Shown here piece after piece: positions 22,100 through 33,373 of a stretch of 64,000 nucleotides of DNA. The translations under genes and the position numbers were made by a program. The DNA lies in the NCBI GenBank assembly GCA_026008535.1, contig BRKX01000002.1:56188170-56252169 (forward strand), read 5' to 3'. Positions within the stretch are counted from its first letter, which is position 1. Every line of letters starts with the position of its first letter. The DNA comes from Perilla frutescens (lineage: Eukaryota; Streptophyta; Magnoliopsida; Lamiales; Lamiaceae). The notes under the pieces are model-generated. The model was not told the DNA's origin and did no database searches. It saw only the letters and a program-made list of their open reading frames with translations.

Positions 22100-24121
22100 T
22101 AGGGATATCAATTTAGCCCGAAACCGATGGGTTGACCCCAATAGACCGAGAAAAATATAAGGTTAGAGCCGAAAAATTTCAGCCCGAAAAAAAAAAAAAC
22201 CAAACGGGCCAGACCGATCGGGCTGACGGGCCAAACAGGCTGGCCCGGTCGGGCCGCGGGTTGGCCCGTCGGGTTGGCCTTGCATCCTTCGTTGTTTTAG
22301 TCATAACTTTTTCTAAAAAAATCCGATTCACAAACAGTCGGAAGTGTTGGAAAGTTAAGTCAATTATCTTTCCATACATATATTATGCATTTACAGATTC
22401 TAAATATGCTAAAAGTTATGAATTTTTAAAGTTACAACTAATAGTAAATGAGTTTTATTCAATGATGCAATTTTTTATTAAATGTTATATTTTCATTTAT
22501 GACATACATTATTGCATTTATCAATGTTATAACTTATAAGGGCTATAAGTGCTTAGTATGATGTATAAAACATGTTGTTTATTCGCTTATTGGTTTTTGA
22601 ATGTCCAAACCTTTCACTTTAATTATTATTATTATTTTATTTTATTTTTGTAGAGAAAATTATCTTTCACTTGTTATCCATCTATTATTATATAGTATTG
22701 ATGTTTTAAAGTATTAAAATTATATTATTTATCATGTTTCCAATAATTTAATTTCATATACATTCTAATGTTATCGTTTGTTTAATGTATGAAAAAGAAT
22801 ACAAAGATAAATGAAATAAATAATGAAGACTTCAAAATGAAATATGAACATGAAGTTGAAAGAACTTCAAATATTATTATTGAAGTAGAAGAAGATTGTA
22901 CTTCCAATTAGATCGGAGATTGAGCTATAATTAGATTTATGATTTAGTTTGAAATTATTATTTTTGAAAGAACAAATTATGATTGAAAATTATTGTAATT
23001 TATCATTTCATGCACCGTTGATTTCTTTATTTGATGCACTGTGATGTTAATGAAATTTTATATTCGCCATATTTTTTTCACTTTATGTTATTTTTCGTGT
23101 ATTTATTTATTTCAAGAGTAAGAGCAACTCCAAGAGGCTCTGTAAACCTCAAATCTGGCGTTGAATTGGCAAATTGCTTCCTCCAACAGCAACTCTCCTA
23201 ACTCGGTAGTTTGGTGGGAGGTGAATAGTACCCCGGTTGATTAACCGGGGTACTATTCATCACGGCATCATTTTCTCTTTTTTTTTTGTTTTTTTTATAA
23301 TGCAAATTAATTTATTTGGTGTATTTTTTTATTTTCTATTAGATTTCTTTCAATTGTTTGAAAATTTTTGTATACATTAATTAAGTAAATACTATTACAT
23401 TAATTTAAACATCTAATTAAACACAAAATAGTAAAATACATAATTAATAAAAATAGAATTACATAAACATTTAACAATACACAACCACAAATATATTAAT
23501 AAACGATACAAAGCAACAATATATTACAATAAATAATACAAATACATAATTAATAAAAATACAAACATAATACAATAAGAGTAAAATATTAAAAATACAA
23601 CACAATAATTTTAGCTAATAATCCCCTAAACCACTTCCGGATCCAGATCCTGCACCGGAAATATTTGGAAAATAACTTCCAATAATGAGCAAGAATATTA
23701 ATATATATTTTTATATTTATATATATAATCATATTCAATTAAATAATTCGATAAAAAAATTAAATCAATAGTAAAGAGTATAAGAATTGAATATTCCATT
23801 GTAGGGTGAAATGTAGAGTGATGTTGTTGGAGATGAAAATTAAAAATTTGTAACTTTAACTGTAGTGTAGTGTAGAGTTAACTGTATTCTGGTGAAAACT
23901 GTTGGAGATGGCATAAGAGATGGTGATCATTTTTTAGAATTATCAAAATATAATTTATACATGTGAAAAAAATTCGTTAACATGTTGGCCCGACGGGTTA
24001 GCCCGAAAACTGAAAGGTTAGGGTTAGGGTTAAGAATTTTTGGCTCGAAAAAAAATTTAACCGATTCGGGCCGAACTGAATTGGTTCGAAACCGAACGGG
24101 TTGGCCTGATTGACATCCCTA
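22100..24121. mobile_element. hAT-like non-autonomous element
   Basis: Termini are TAGGGATATCAATTTAGCCC at 22100 and, inverted, TAGGGATGTCAATCAGGCC ending at 24121. Subterminal regions on both sides are rich in GGCCCG/CGGGCC words (22200-22275 and 23985-24110). The flanking octamers TAAGAGAG (22092-22099) and CAAGGGAG (24122-24129) agree at six of eight positions and differ by two transitions, as expected for an old 8-bp hAT target duplication. The interior has no intact transposase. A second, nested MITE-like block lies at about 23125-23913. Confidence 0.65.
23125..23913. mobile_element. MITE-like block nested in the hAT-like element
   Basis: The left side contains GAGCAACTCCAAGAGGCTC and CCTCCAACAGCAACTC. 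The right side contains the complementary GTTGGAGATG twice (near 23827 and 23900). A hairpin with 16-bp arms (GAATAGTACCCCGGTT) and a 4-base loop lies at 23223-23258. Exact ends are uncertain and the superfamily is not assigned. Confidence 0.45.
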
Positions 24122-24368
24122 CAAGGGAGTGCCCTATAATTAATTGTAATAAAAATATTTTTTAATTTTACTTTTTTTGTCCTTATACCTCCATTTGTTA
24201 AAATTGAGACTAAAAAATCTACATGCAAAATCATCTATTGCACATCTGGTGTTGCATTCCCTATTTATCATGAACAAGACAGACAATGGTGGGATTGAGA
24301 TTGGAGAAGACAGGCATGGTGGAAATGGAAGAAAAAACAACCTTGATTTGGAAATTTGGTTCATAGGC

Positions 24369-26166
24369 TGTTAGGAAAAACTATCAAGGAACCTCTAGAA
24401 TAGGTTTTGATGAGATGTCAAAATTAGTTATGAAAAACTGACAAAAAATTCAAGTTACCAGATCTGAGCTGACCAATCCAGAGCATCAAAAAGGAACTCA
24501 AGAAAAGCTAAAGTCACCCAATCTGGAGAATGGTCTACAAGCTGAAGGATACGTCATCCAGTCAGAAATCAACTCAATTGAGGAGTCAAAACGTCGAACC
24601 AGTCGAAACAGACTGACAACTAAGTCAGCTGAGCTGAGGGAGAAAATAGTCAACTAAGACTGAAGGAACTGATAAGAGATCAGTTTAGACTGAAGACTGG
24701 AAGTATCAAACTGATGGCCAAACTGAAGTAAACAAGACAGATCAGCTAAAGGCCAGAACTGAAGTCAGTCAGCTTATGATTAGAAAGCTCAAGAGAAATC
24801 AGTCAAGTTAACAAGCTAGCCAAAAACTTGAGAACAGTCGAACTGGAGAAACAAAGCTCAGAACTGCCAACTGGAGCAACAACCAAACTCAGCTGACAAG
24901 CTAAGAAATGCCAACTGGAACAATAGCCAAACTCAGCTGACAAGCTCAGAACTGCCAACTGGAGCAACAACCAAACTCAGCTGACAAGCTCAGAACTGTC
25001 AACTGGAGCAACAGTCAAACTCAGTTGACAAGCTAAGAAATGCCAAATAGAGCAATAGACAAACTCATCTGACAAGCTCAGAACTGCCAACTGGAGCAAT
25101 AGCCAAACTCAGCTGACAAGCTCAAAACTGCCAACTGGAACAATGGCCAAACTGAACAGGCAAGTTCAGTACTGCTAACTGGTACTCAAAACTAAAGCCA
25201 GAGAACCCTGGAGTTATTACTTAAACCGGTGAATCTTGGAATAAATGCTTCAACGGAGATCCTGGAATTAAATATCCAATGAAGATCGATTGACAGAGTA
25301 ACAGCTACTTCAACTAAAAGCTCCAGCAATCAATAAAAACCATCTTCCATTGATGAGCTAACAGAGCCAACGATCGATGGAACTCAACGGTCATAAAATC
25401 ACCCCTCTATAAAAGACGAGTGAATCAAAGTTTAAACAACTCTTCGCCTACACTACTTTCGCATATACATTCTCGAAATATTCAAGCAAGAGCTTTTCTT
25501 TCTCCCTCCCACTTAAGCTCAAGTTCAGATTTGATAAAAACTGCGAGAGTCCAACTGAGAAGAAGAATTCACAGAGTCAATATATTCAGCCAGCTGTTGA
25601 CGATCCAGCCAGGGCAGCCTTCTCAGTTTCAGCTATACAACGATCAACTACTCAGCTCAATCGAAGGAGCACACCAGTTGATACCCCCTGTTCAAGACTA
25701 ACCTCTTGAAGATCGAAAGAGATCTAAAACCTTGTAAAGATGACAATATCACCTACCTTCCTAGCGAGCAGTTAGGGACTTCAAGTGTGGGCCGTCGACC
25801 CGCTGAGGTAGCAAGTAGTTACCAGGTTCAGCCAACTGTCCTTCATTGTGTAATTTGTAAAGAAACTCAAGTTATATAGTGAAGTTGCTCTTCTGCGGAA
25901 GGAAGAGAGGACGTAGAAGTTTGAGACTTCGAACCTCTATAAATCTCTTGTGTGCTGTACTGTTTTGTTTATTGCATACCTTTGAACTGTACACAATCTC
26001 ACACAAGCTGCACCCAAACTGCCTTAACTGATCAATAAGGTTGTGCATAGATAAGTTTCTTTAAAGCGAGTCAAAAGGGCCCCTATTATTCCGCATTCAA
26101 AGTGAAAGTTTTTAATCAGTTTATTCACCCCCCTCTAAACTGATATCGACTCGCCCGGGACAAACA
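24369..26166 (+). mobile_element. Solo LTR (probably Copia type), 1.8 kb, perfect 5-bp TSD
   Basis: The sequence starts TGTTAGGAAAAACTATC at 24369 and ends GGGACAAACA at 26166, so it has TG...CA ends. It is bordered by the perfect pentamer TAGGC at 24364-24368 and 26167-26171. A TATA box (CTATAAAAGA) lies at 25407-25416 in plus orientation. Near the end is TTCACCCCCCTCTAAACT, a sequence style common at the 3' end of long Copia LTRs. There is no gag or pol on either side. It is therefore a solo LTR left by recombination between the two LTRs of a full element. It contains a 44-bp repeat array. Confidence 0.85.
24861..25160. repeat. 44-bp tandem array inside the solo LTR, 7 copies
   Basis: Copies begin at 24861, 24905, 24949, 24993, 25037, 25081 and 25125, an exact 44-bp period. 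The consensus starts GAACTGCCAACTGGAGCAAC and continues through CCAAACTCAGCTGACAAGCT. Copies differ by a few substitutions. The array lies upstream of the LTR TATA box, in the U3 position where LTR enhancer repeats usually sit. Confidence 0.95.
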
Positions 26167-26202
26167 TAGGCTGAACCAGTGGAGAAGAAGCAAGCATGAG
26201 TG

Positions 26203-26358
26203 TCCTAGTGGGGATGACCTAGTGGTGGAGAGAGGTTGCTTGATGACCGAAGGTCACGAGTTTGAATCTCCTCAACACCACAGGTCGGGTGTGTGAGTAA
26301 AAAAAAAGGAAAAAGAAGAAGAAGAAGAAGAAGAAGAAGAAGAAGAAGAAGAAGAAGA
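26203..26358 (+). mobile_element. tRNA-derived SINE with (GAA)n tail
   Basis: A polymerase III A-box-like TGACCTAGTGGTGG lies at 26215-26228 and a B-box-like GAGTTTGAATC at 26258-26268. An A run and an AAG repeat tail follow. The insertion is bracketed by the duplication AGAAGCAAGCATGAGTG (left about 26186-26202, right about 26362-26378). A tRNA-like head, simple-repeat tail and long target duplication identify a SINE. It inserted only about 40 bp beyond the solo LTR. Confidence 0.8.
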
Positions 26359-26366
26359 AGAAGAAG
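26314..26366. repeat. (AAG)n microsatellite
   Basis: A pure AAG run forms the tail of the SINE. The Ser or Leu runs it encodes in either strand are not protein. Confidence 0.9.
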
Positions 26367-26378
26367 CAAGCATGAGTG

Positions 26379-27182
26379 GGTTGAAGGAAAAGCCCAAAGT
26401 ATCAATTAAGAAGCCAAAGTATTTTTTAGGGGTTTTTGTTGTGTTTTTTCTTTTCTTTAATTTCAATAATTTTTTCTTAAAAAAAGTTATTGATGTTGGA
26501 TCATCCGCTACATAATGGCGTTTTGTGATTATTCCGTATTTGTATTTTATTATCTTATTTAAATAATTCATTAATTTAACATGATGTAAATATCGATGAA
26601 ACTAAATATATAAAATAAATTTAAATTGGTATGAATATTTCCTCACAAAATAAAAATATTAAATCACGACTGCATGCAACTAAAAACACATATTGGTTTT
26701 CTTATTTAGATTCGTTTGTAATTACTATAAACTACTCACATATTGGAATAAATGAACATTCACAAAGCTACATATATTTTACTAATTTTACGAAGCAAAT
26801 ATACTTCATATGTGTTGTATTTTGAAAATGTAAAAAAAAATATCTATTAAAAAATACCCTAAAACCCATAAGTTAATATAAAGTCCTATAATAAAAACCC
26901 AACATGCATGAATACTGGCAAGTGTGCAGTATGAAATAAGTGAAGTTTTCAACTACATTTCTAACTTAATCGATCTAACAATTTGCCTAAAATATTCAAG
27001 TATAAGAAATATATTGAAGTACCTCTATAAATTTGTAAATTTATACATGTTAAATCAATATGATATTATGAAACCTAGTTTTTGATACATGTGACTATTT
27101 TTACTAAATTCTTCATCATCTAACAAAAATAATTATAAAACATTCGACAAATTCTAACAATTTACTGAAAATATTCAAGTAT
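26379..27182. other. AT-rich intergenic stretch, nothing recognised
   Basis: No gene, RNA or terminal repeat structure is seen. Short open frames here lack coding character. Confidence 0.5.
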
Positions 27183-27192
27183 AAGAAATATA

Positions 27193-28161
27193 GGGAGAAG
27201 GTCCATGTTTTTTGTTATCGAAAGTAACCCGCAACCGCACTGGGTAAATCCCGCCCTGTGTAATAGCCTGCAAACCACACAGGGGAGGTAAACCTTTGAT
27301 CTCAAGATATCACCACTCCACCACTAGGCCATCCCCAAGGGGACGGGAGAAGGTCCATTTTGATCCTATAACTATTTGTGTAGGAGCACTTTGATTTCTA
27401 TTTACCTTTTTGGTTCAAAATGATCCCATAACTATTTTAAAGGTTTAATTTGGTTCCTATTTTGATCCTCCAACTATTTTAACACACATTTTTCTCACAT
27501 AATTAGATTATTTCACACATTAATACACACTTTTTACACACATGAATTTAACACGAAATTTCCTCCATTTTCGCATATATGAATCTTGTTATAATATAAA
27601 TCTGATAATTAAAAAACTGTTCATTTTCAACATAATTTAGCATAATTTGAATGCCCAACAATCAAAATACAAAAAATGGGCTTGAAGAAGTCTTTCAATT
27701 AGGATTTGCGAGTCATAAATTACTTCATGAAATATGATTAATAAATGAAATTATTTATGTAATATGAATCATTATTATATGATAACATAAAAAACAATTA
27801 AAAAACATATAAAAATAATTTACATTATGCTAAATAAAATAATTAAGATTTTTTTATACAAACGTAAAATAATTGAGGATTCTTTGTGAAAATGGAGAAA
27901 ATTTCATGTTCAATCCATATGAGAATTCTTTGTGAAAATGGTAAAAATTTCGTGTTCAATCCACATATGTGTAAAAAGTGTGTGTTAATGTGTGAAATAA
28001 TCTAATTATGTGAGAAAAGTGTGTTAAAATAGTTGGAGGATCAAAATAAAGACTAACTTAAACCTTTAAAATAGTTATGGGATTATTTTAAACAAAAAAA
28101 GTAAATAGGGATCAAAACTCTTCTAGACAAATATTTATAAAATCAAAATGAACCTTTGCCC
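27193..28161. mobile_element. Mutator-type MITE with 10-bp TSD (carries a nested SINE)
   Basis: Termini are GGGAGAAGGTCCATTTTGAT (left, interrupted by the SINE and resuming at 27345) and, inverted, GGGCAAAGGTTCATTTTGAT ending at 28161. The inverted arms extend over roughly 220 bp each; CACATTTTTCTCACATAATT near 27490 pairs with the complement near 28010. The perfect 10-bp duplication AAGAAATATA flanks it at 27183-27192 and 28162-28171. Without the SINE and its duplication the element is about 817 bp. It has no coding capacity. Confidence 0.88.
27207..27344 (-). mobile_element. tRNA-derived SINE nested in the MITE tip
   Basis: On the minus strand the element begins with GGGGATGGCCTAGTGGTGGA near 27340-27316, an A-box-like head, and ends in an A run (GTTTTTTG on the plus strand at 27207). 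It is bracketed by the 14-bp duplication GGGAGAAGGTCCAT at 27193-27206 and 27345-27358. Those 14 bases are the terminal bases of the host MITE, so the SINE integrated exactly inside the MITE end. It resembles the head of the SINE at 26203 (GATGRCCTAGTGGTGGAG). Confidence 0.85.
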
Positions 28162-28171
28162 AAGAAATATA

Positions 28172-28600
28172 TTGAACAAAACGTTAATCTGGGAGAGGAA
28201 TAAAGGAGAGGCTACAAACTTTTTCCTAAACGCATGAGAATATTTATTGAATTACCAATTTGAATATGATTTTTGAATTAGAGTCACAAAATAAATCCTC
28301 CAAAAAAAGAAAAAGAAAAAAAAATAAAAAAAAAAAATATTATGTCCGGATGAGAATGATTCAATAGTGTGGTGAGATTTTAGAATAACCAAAGATGACA
28401 AGTTCTAATTTTCTCAATATCTTAAAAAAAAAAAAAAAATTGGAGGTGTAAGTTAAAAAAAAAAAAGAAAAAAAAAAGAAAAAGAAAGTAGGTTACGGAT
28501 TAGGGAAAGTGCTAGCTACCGTGGCACCCACATGCATCTGTACCTCCTTATTTCTTACAGTTCCTTACAATTCGACCTAACCTCGCATGGCCCTTTTGGT
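28172..28600. other. A-rich low-complexity stretch
   Basis: Several long A and AAAG runs occur, for example 28300-28340 and 28423-28490. No gene is seen. Confidence 0.6.
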
Positions 28601-29163
28601 TAGGGGTGAGCAAAATGTACCGAGAACCGAAAATCGAATTGAATCGAATTAATTCGGTTTTTTCGGTTCGGTTCTTTTCAAAATTCGGTTCGGTTCGATT
28701 TTTTTTTAATAAAAATTCGGTTTTCGGTTTCGGTTCGGTCCAGAGAGAAAATAATCGAACCGAACCGAAAAATTGAATTTATATATATTAGCAATAAAAA
28801 TACTCAACTTTGTTGGACTTTATAGTTTATTCGATTTTGTTTTGTTGGAATTTATACCTTTTTGGACTTTATTTAATTGTTTATTAGTGTTTTTTAAACT
28901 TGAATCTTCATAATTAAATAACTCATACTTGTACATATTTAATTATATCGAATGAAGAGAATTTTAAGCAACAAAAAAAAATCAAAAAATTTAAGAAAAA
29001 TTTTGGTTCAAAACCGAACCGAACCGAAATATTTCAATTCGGTTCGGTTCGGTTCCAATAAGAAATTTGGTTCAGTTCGGTTTCATTTTTAAAAATTTCG
29101 ATTTTTTTCGATTTTAACATTCTGGGGACCAAACCGAACCGAAAAATCGAATACTCACCCCTA
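28601..29163. mobile_element. Non-autonomous TIR element rich in GGTTCGGTTC
   Basis: Ends are TAGGGGTGAGCA at 28601 and its inverted form TACTCACCCCTA at 29163. Subterminal arms are full of CGGTTCGGTTC on the left and GAACCGAACCG on the right. The TAGGGGTG-type end is common in hAT MITEs, but no convincing 8-bp duplication was found. It ends about 145 bp upstream of the SH3P2-like start codon and so could lie in that gene's promoter. Confidence 0.6.
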
Positions 29164-29307
29164 CGGCTTTGGTACACGATTTTTAATTTTCTCATGTCTA
29201 CTAAGAGTGACATTGAAGTTTAGAGAAGATCTGAATCCTGACGAGCGCGGAGAGACACGCCGGTGTTTTGTCGGAACTATCCAAAATCACTGTGAGAAGC
29301 GGCGGCG

Positions 29308-32300
29308 ATGGATGCTTTTAGGAAGCAAGCCAGTAAACTCAGAGAACAAGTCGCCAAGCAACAGCAGGTTTAGACCCCTTGATTTTCTCGTTTTGTTTTT
29401 TAAACCTTTCATTTAAAATAATCAAAGATAACCGGAGATGAATCAATTGTCTTAATTGCGGGTTTTTCTCTTTGAAATTGTAGGCTGTGATAAAGCAGTT
29501 TGGTGGGAGCGGCTACGAGAGTTCGGAGATTATGGTTATTGATGAGGTTGAGATGCAGATGCATCATCAATTGGAGAAATTGTACAGATCCACTCGATCC
29601 GGAAGGGTAATTATAATTTTAATGGTGAACTACGTACTAGGATTAATTAGTTTTATATTCAGTGTTGGGAAATTCGTGAATAATTTGAGTACTATCGAGT
29701 GTACTGTTGTACGCATCAGATATGGAGAATATACTGTGATTCCTGAAGTAAATGGTATTGCATCATTGAGATGCAGATGCATCATCAATTGGAGAATTGT
29801 ACAGATCCACTCGATCCGGAAGGGTAATTATAATTTTAATGGTGAACTACGTACTAGGATTAATTAGTTTTATATTCAGTGTTGGGAAATTCGTGAATAA
29901 TTTGAGTACCATCGAGTGTACTGTTGTACGCATCAGATATGGAGAATATACTGTGATTCCTGAAGTAAATGGTATTGCATCATTGGATTATTTGATGCTG
30001 TGTTTTGTTATTACCAAATTCGGATTTGGATTTGCTCAAAACATGAGTGTGATGGAAAACTCCATTTCTACTGAGAATTCTTTTATTCTTAGTCTTTGAA
30101 CAATGCCATATTGGTTTGGTTGATATGTTCTATTTGGGCTTCTTAGACATTCTGTTTCAGAAGTTCTGATAAAGAAAACTGGTTCGAACTCCTTACAAAA
30201 TAGATCTTTAAGTATCAGAAGATGGTTTTTAACTTTATAGTTCTCCAGATAATTTTATTAGATTCTTATCCTTATTATGATAATCATGCTTTCTGGAATA
30301 TGGATACAAATGGATGGTTCTGTAAGCATTTTGAAGTTAAATTTAAAGTTTTGATGCAGTATTTGTCATCTAATTTGTAGCATTTACCTTCCCTTACCTA
30401 CCTGAGTCAGGTATGACTGGTGATTCCTTTCCCATGTGTGTTATATCATTCTTCTTTGTTGAATTAATGGTCATTGGGTTTGGGACATTAATTTAATTTC
30501 ATTGAGTTTTTCCAATGTGTTGCTTAATGCTTAGCTGCAATCGAAGTACGCCGAATGCATTGGAAGACTCGTATCCAATTTAATTTGGACTGAACACTCT
30601 GTATCTAGTTGAAGGGTCATCTTATTTTCTTGTCATGGCGGTTGGTTTTAGACACTGATAAGGTTTTTCTTTTGCAGGATTTTCAGAAAGAAGTTGTCAA
30701 AGCAGCTGAGGCATTCACTGCTGTAGGGTATAAACATATAGAAGCTGGTGAGTGTATATGAATTCTGGTATTTATTGTACTGTTCCTTCAAATGTTTGCC
30801 ATGAATGGGTTCTGTTAATCTTAGCCTCTGTATCTTTATACAAGTGGCATATCATATGCTTAAGTTTGTGCTTCATGTATTATGCTAGTCAGGCACCAAG
30901 TTGTCAGAAGATTGTTCCAAATATGGTGCAGAGAATGCTAATGATGAGGTCCTTGCAAAGGCTGCATCCGTATACGGGGATGCTCGTAAACACGTGGAGA
31001 AGGAGCAGGATGATTTCAACAGATTGTTGTTTACACAGGTTGGTTGGATATTTTATCTATAACATGATCAGTTGATCATCACATTGGATCTCATGCTTTG
31101 AGATCTGTAAACCCTATTGAAAGTATTCATGGCAAATTGATTTTGAATAAGTCTGCTAGCCTTCTTAAATCATGTTAAAGTTTTGTGTTCCGAATAGAAG
31201 TTGTATGAAAATCAAGGGGAGAATGATCCCCAGATACATGATGCAGGTTTATTATATTGTCCTTGAAACTTCTGAATATCATACAATTTTTTATTTTTTT
31301 TTGAGTTGGGGAAGGGGGATTGTACCTGGTCACTCGCCCATGTAAAGGTGAGGAATAACACTAAGCTATAAGGCTTGTGGTTAATATCTTATAATTTATG
31401 GCTGTATAAGATGCTGGATGTGGGGAGTGGAATTATATTATTGTACATGCATTTTCCTGGGATGAAAGATGTACCTTCTTTGGTCATGCTAAATTTTCCA
31501 GAACTCTGTTATTTTGACCAATAAACCCAAGTCTTGGATTGCAGTAATATTTTACTGTATTTCTAGGTGTTAGAACCCTTGAGAGCAATGATTGCTGGTA
31601 CTCCTCTAGAAGATGCTCGGCACCTTGCTCAACGATATAGTAGAATGAGACAAGAGGCTGAGGCACAGGTAAGCACATGCATTAATGCATTAGAAATACA
31701 GGCTTAGTTCTTTTAACATCATAAATTATATTGCAAAAGTGCTTTATCCAAGTGATTTATGCAGGCAGCTGAAGTTTCTAGACGACAAGCACGTGTAAGA
31801 GAATCACCTATTCCTGAGAATGTGGCAAAGCTGCATGCAGCAGAAACTAAAATGCACGAACTCAAAGCAAGTATGGCAGTTCTTGGTAAAGAAGCAGCAA
31901 CAGCATTATCTGCTGTAGAAGCACAGCAGCAGAGACTTACATTTCAGAGACTTGTAGCAATGGTATCTTATTAGATAATGTACTGAAAGCTAATTAGATC
32001 TTCTTGACTAAAACATGAAGGTTCCATATGCTAAAAGTGAGTTATTCTTTGTAGGTTGAAGGTGAAAGGACTTATCATGAGAGGGTAGCTACAATTCTCA
32101 GTAATATTGAAGCCGAGGTCTGTATTTGCCTCCTTAGATTCCTCCAATGTTTGCTTTTAGTCTTTTAGAGTTCTGTTTATAAGAGTGTCTGTTATTTGAT
32201 GCAGGTGGTCTCAGAGAAACAGAGGAAAGAAGCAGCTCCTCCTGTAACTCCTCTCAATCACACTTCAGATAAAACAAAGTATTTTCTGGCTGAGGTATGT

Positions 32301-32892
32301 GAAAGCTGAACACAAAGAGTATGGGAGAATTAATTTGCAAGAGCTTTGAGGAAAAATAAGTATATGGCATTTTCAAAGGAAGTCAATAATGTTGTAGCAA
32401 TATTTGGCATGTGTTGTGAAGACCCGATGGCAATGCAGTTTATGTTCTTATTTCTCTCGTTCTAGTTTGATTCAGAAAAGGGTTCTTTTAGCAAAATTGT
32501 TCTTTACTATGTTTTATTCTATACCTACACGGAGATTTTCTACCTCCTTACCTCTTACCCTTATCTGCTGACACCTGCTAATATTTTCTTAGGCGATTCA
32601 TGCTTTTGATGCTGACTCAGATAAGGAACTAAGCTTAGCACTGGGTGATTTTGTCGTTGTTCGGAAGGTCTGCTTCTTTTTGTTTATTTTGCATCACGTG
32701 TGCTTCATAATTCTTGGTGCTTCGATCTCTATCATAGCGGTCAAGTGGTTTGATACAATTGCTGACTCTTAGGTGAGTCCCTCTGGATGGTCAGAAGGTG
32801 AATGCAGAGGCAGAGCAGGATGGTTTCCAAGTACATTCATTGAGAAGCGCCAAAGAGTTCCCACAAATTATACTGCAGCTGAAGTTTATTAA
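29308..32892 (+). CDS. SH3P2: SH3P2-type BAR and SH3 domain protein
   Basis: Ten exons: 29308-29367, 29484-29606, 30678-30747, 30893-31038, 31567-31668, 31765-31962, 32055-32117, 32205-32294, 32593-32667 and 32773-32892, giving 348 aa with all phases preserved. The N-terminus MDAFRKQASKLREQVAKQQQ is the family hallmark. The BAR-like coiled-coil domain covers roughly residues 1-240 (LEKLYRSTRSGRDFQKE, DARHLAQRYSRMRQEAEAQA, TFQRLVAMVEGERTYHE). The SH3 domain covers about residues 288-340 (AIHAFDADSDKELSLALGDF, GWSEGECRGRAGWFPSTFIE), keeping the ALYDY-like start and the conserved W and P. Arabidopsis SH3P2 binds phosphoinositides and acts in clathrin-linked traffic, cell-plate formation and autophagosome formation; the same role is inferred. 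Intron 2 contains a partial duplication of exon 2. Confidence 0.95.
29550..29984. repeat. 218-bp tandem duplication covering the end of exon 2
   Basis: Copy 1 (29550-29767) starts inside exon 2 with GAGATGCAGATGCATCATCA and runs into intron 2. Copy 2 (29768-29984) repeats this, including a donor-like GGAAGGGTAATT, but has lost one A in the exon part (GGAGAATTG versus GGAGAAATTG) and differs by at least one other base. Copy 2 lacks the 5' half of exon 2 and a pyrimidine-rich acceptor, so it is taken as intronic. Confidence 0.92.
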
Positions 32893-33373
32893 TCAGTATA
32901 TATTTTTGAAGATCAGGTTACAAAAAATTTACTGTCTTGATAAGAGTTGCTCAAGGAGATACTATTCTGGTGTCTAATATTGTTTGTATTGTGATGTTAT
33001 TAATTTGGTTCTGGTGTACTTTCAAGTCAATTCTTACTTTAAAACTGGGAATGTGGTGCTATTTCTTTCAGAATCCAGCACCTTCAGAGACTTCTAATAT
33101 AGTATTGTTATGCTAAGCATCTCTTTTGAGCGATTTCGTGAGCGGCAATATTTTTTCCCAAATTTATCCTTTCTTCTCCCTCTCGCTCAAAGTTTAATTT
33201 GCTACAAAATTCTCTTCTGCAACATAATCAATCTACACTAAAGCACTCAATTCTATTATTTTCTGTTTTCCGATCACTTTCTTGTTCACGAGAATTTTTT
33301 GTGTAAGAAAATTCTCTTCTCAAACACAAATCGATCTTTTTCATCTGTCTTTTTTTCTCACATTTAGATTTCT
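32893..33373. other. 3' flank of the SH3P2-like gene
   Basis: The stretch contains the presumed 3' UTR and AT-rich sequence up to a MITE. No other gene is seen. Confidence 0.5.

Noticed and set aside
24013..24034. GGTTAGGGTTAGGGTTA as interstitial telomere
   Set aside because: Only about three units of TTAGGG, not the usual plant TTTAGGG, and inside the subterminal region of a hAT-like element.
24861..25160. 44-bp direct repeats as a CRISPR-like array
   Set aside because: The units are head-to-tail with no unique spacers and the context is a plant LTR.
26205..26571. Long poly-Leu and poly-Ser open frames on the minus strand
   Set aside because: They translate the (AAG)n tail of a SINE.
29768..29824. 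Second copy of SH3P2 exon 2 as an alternative exon
   Set aside because: It has lost one base, lacks the 5' half of the exon and has no pyrimidine-rich acceptor; inclusion would break the frame.
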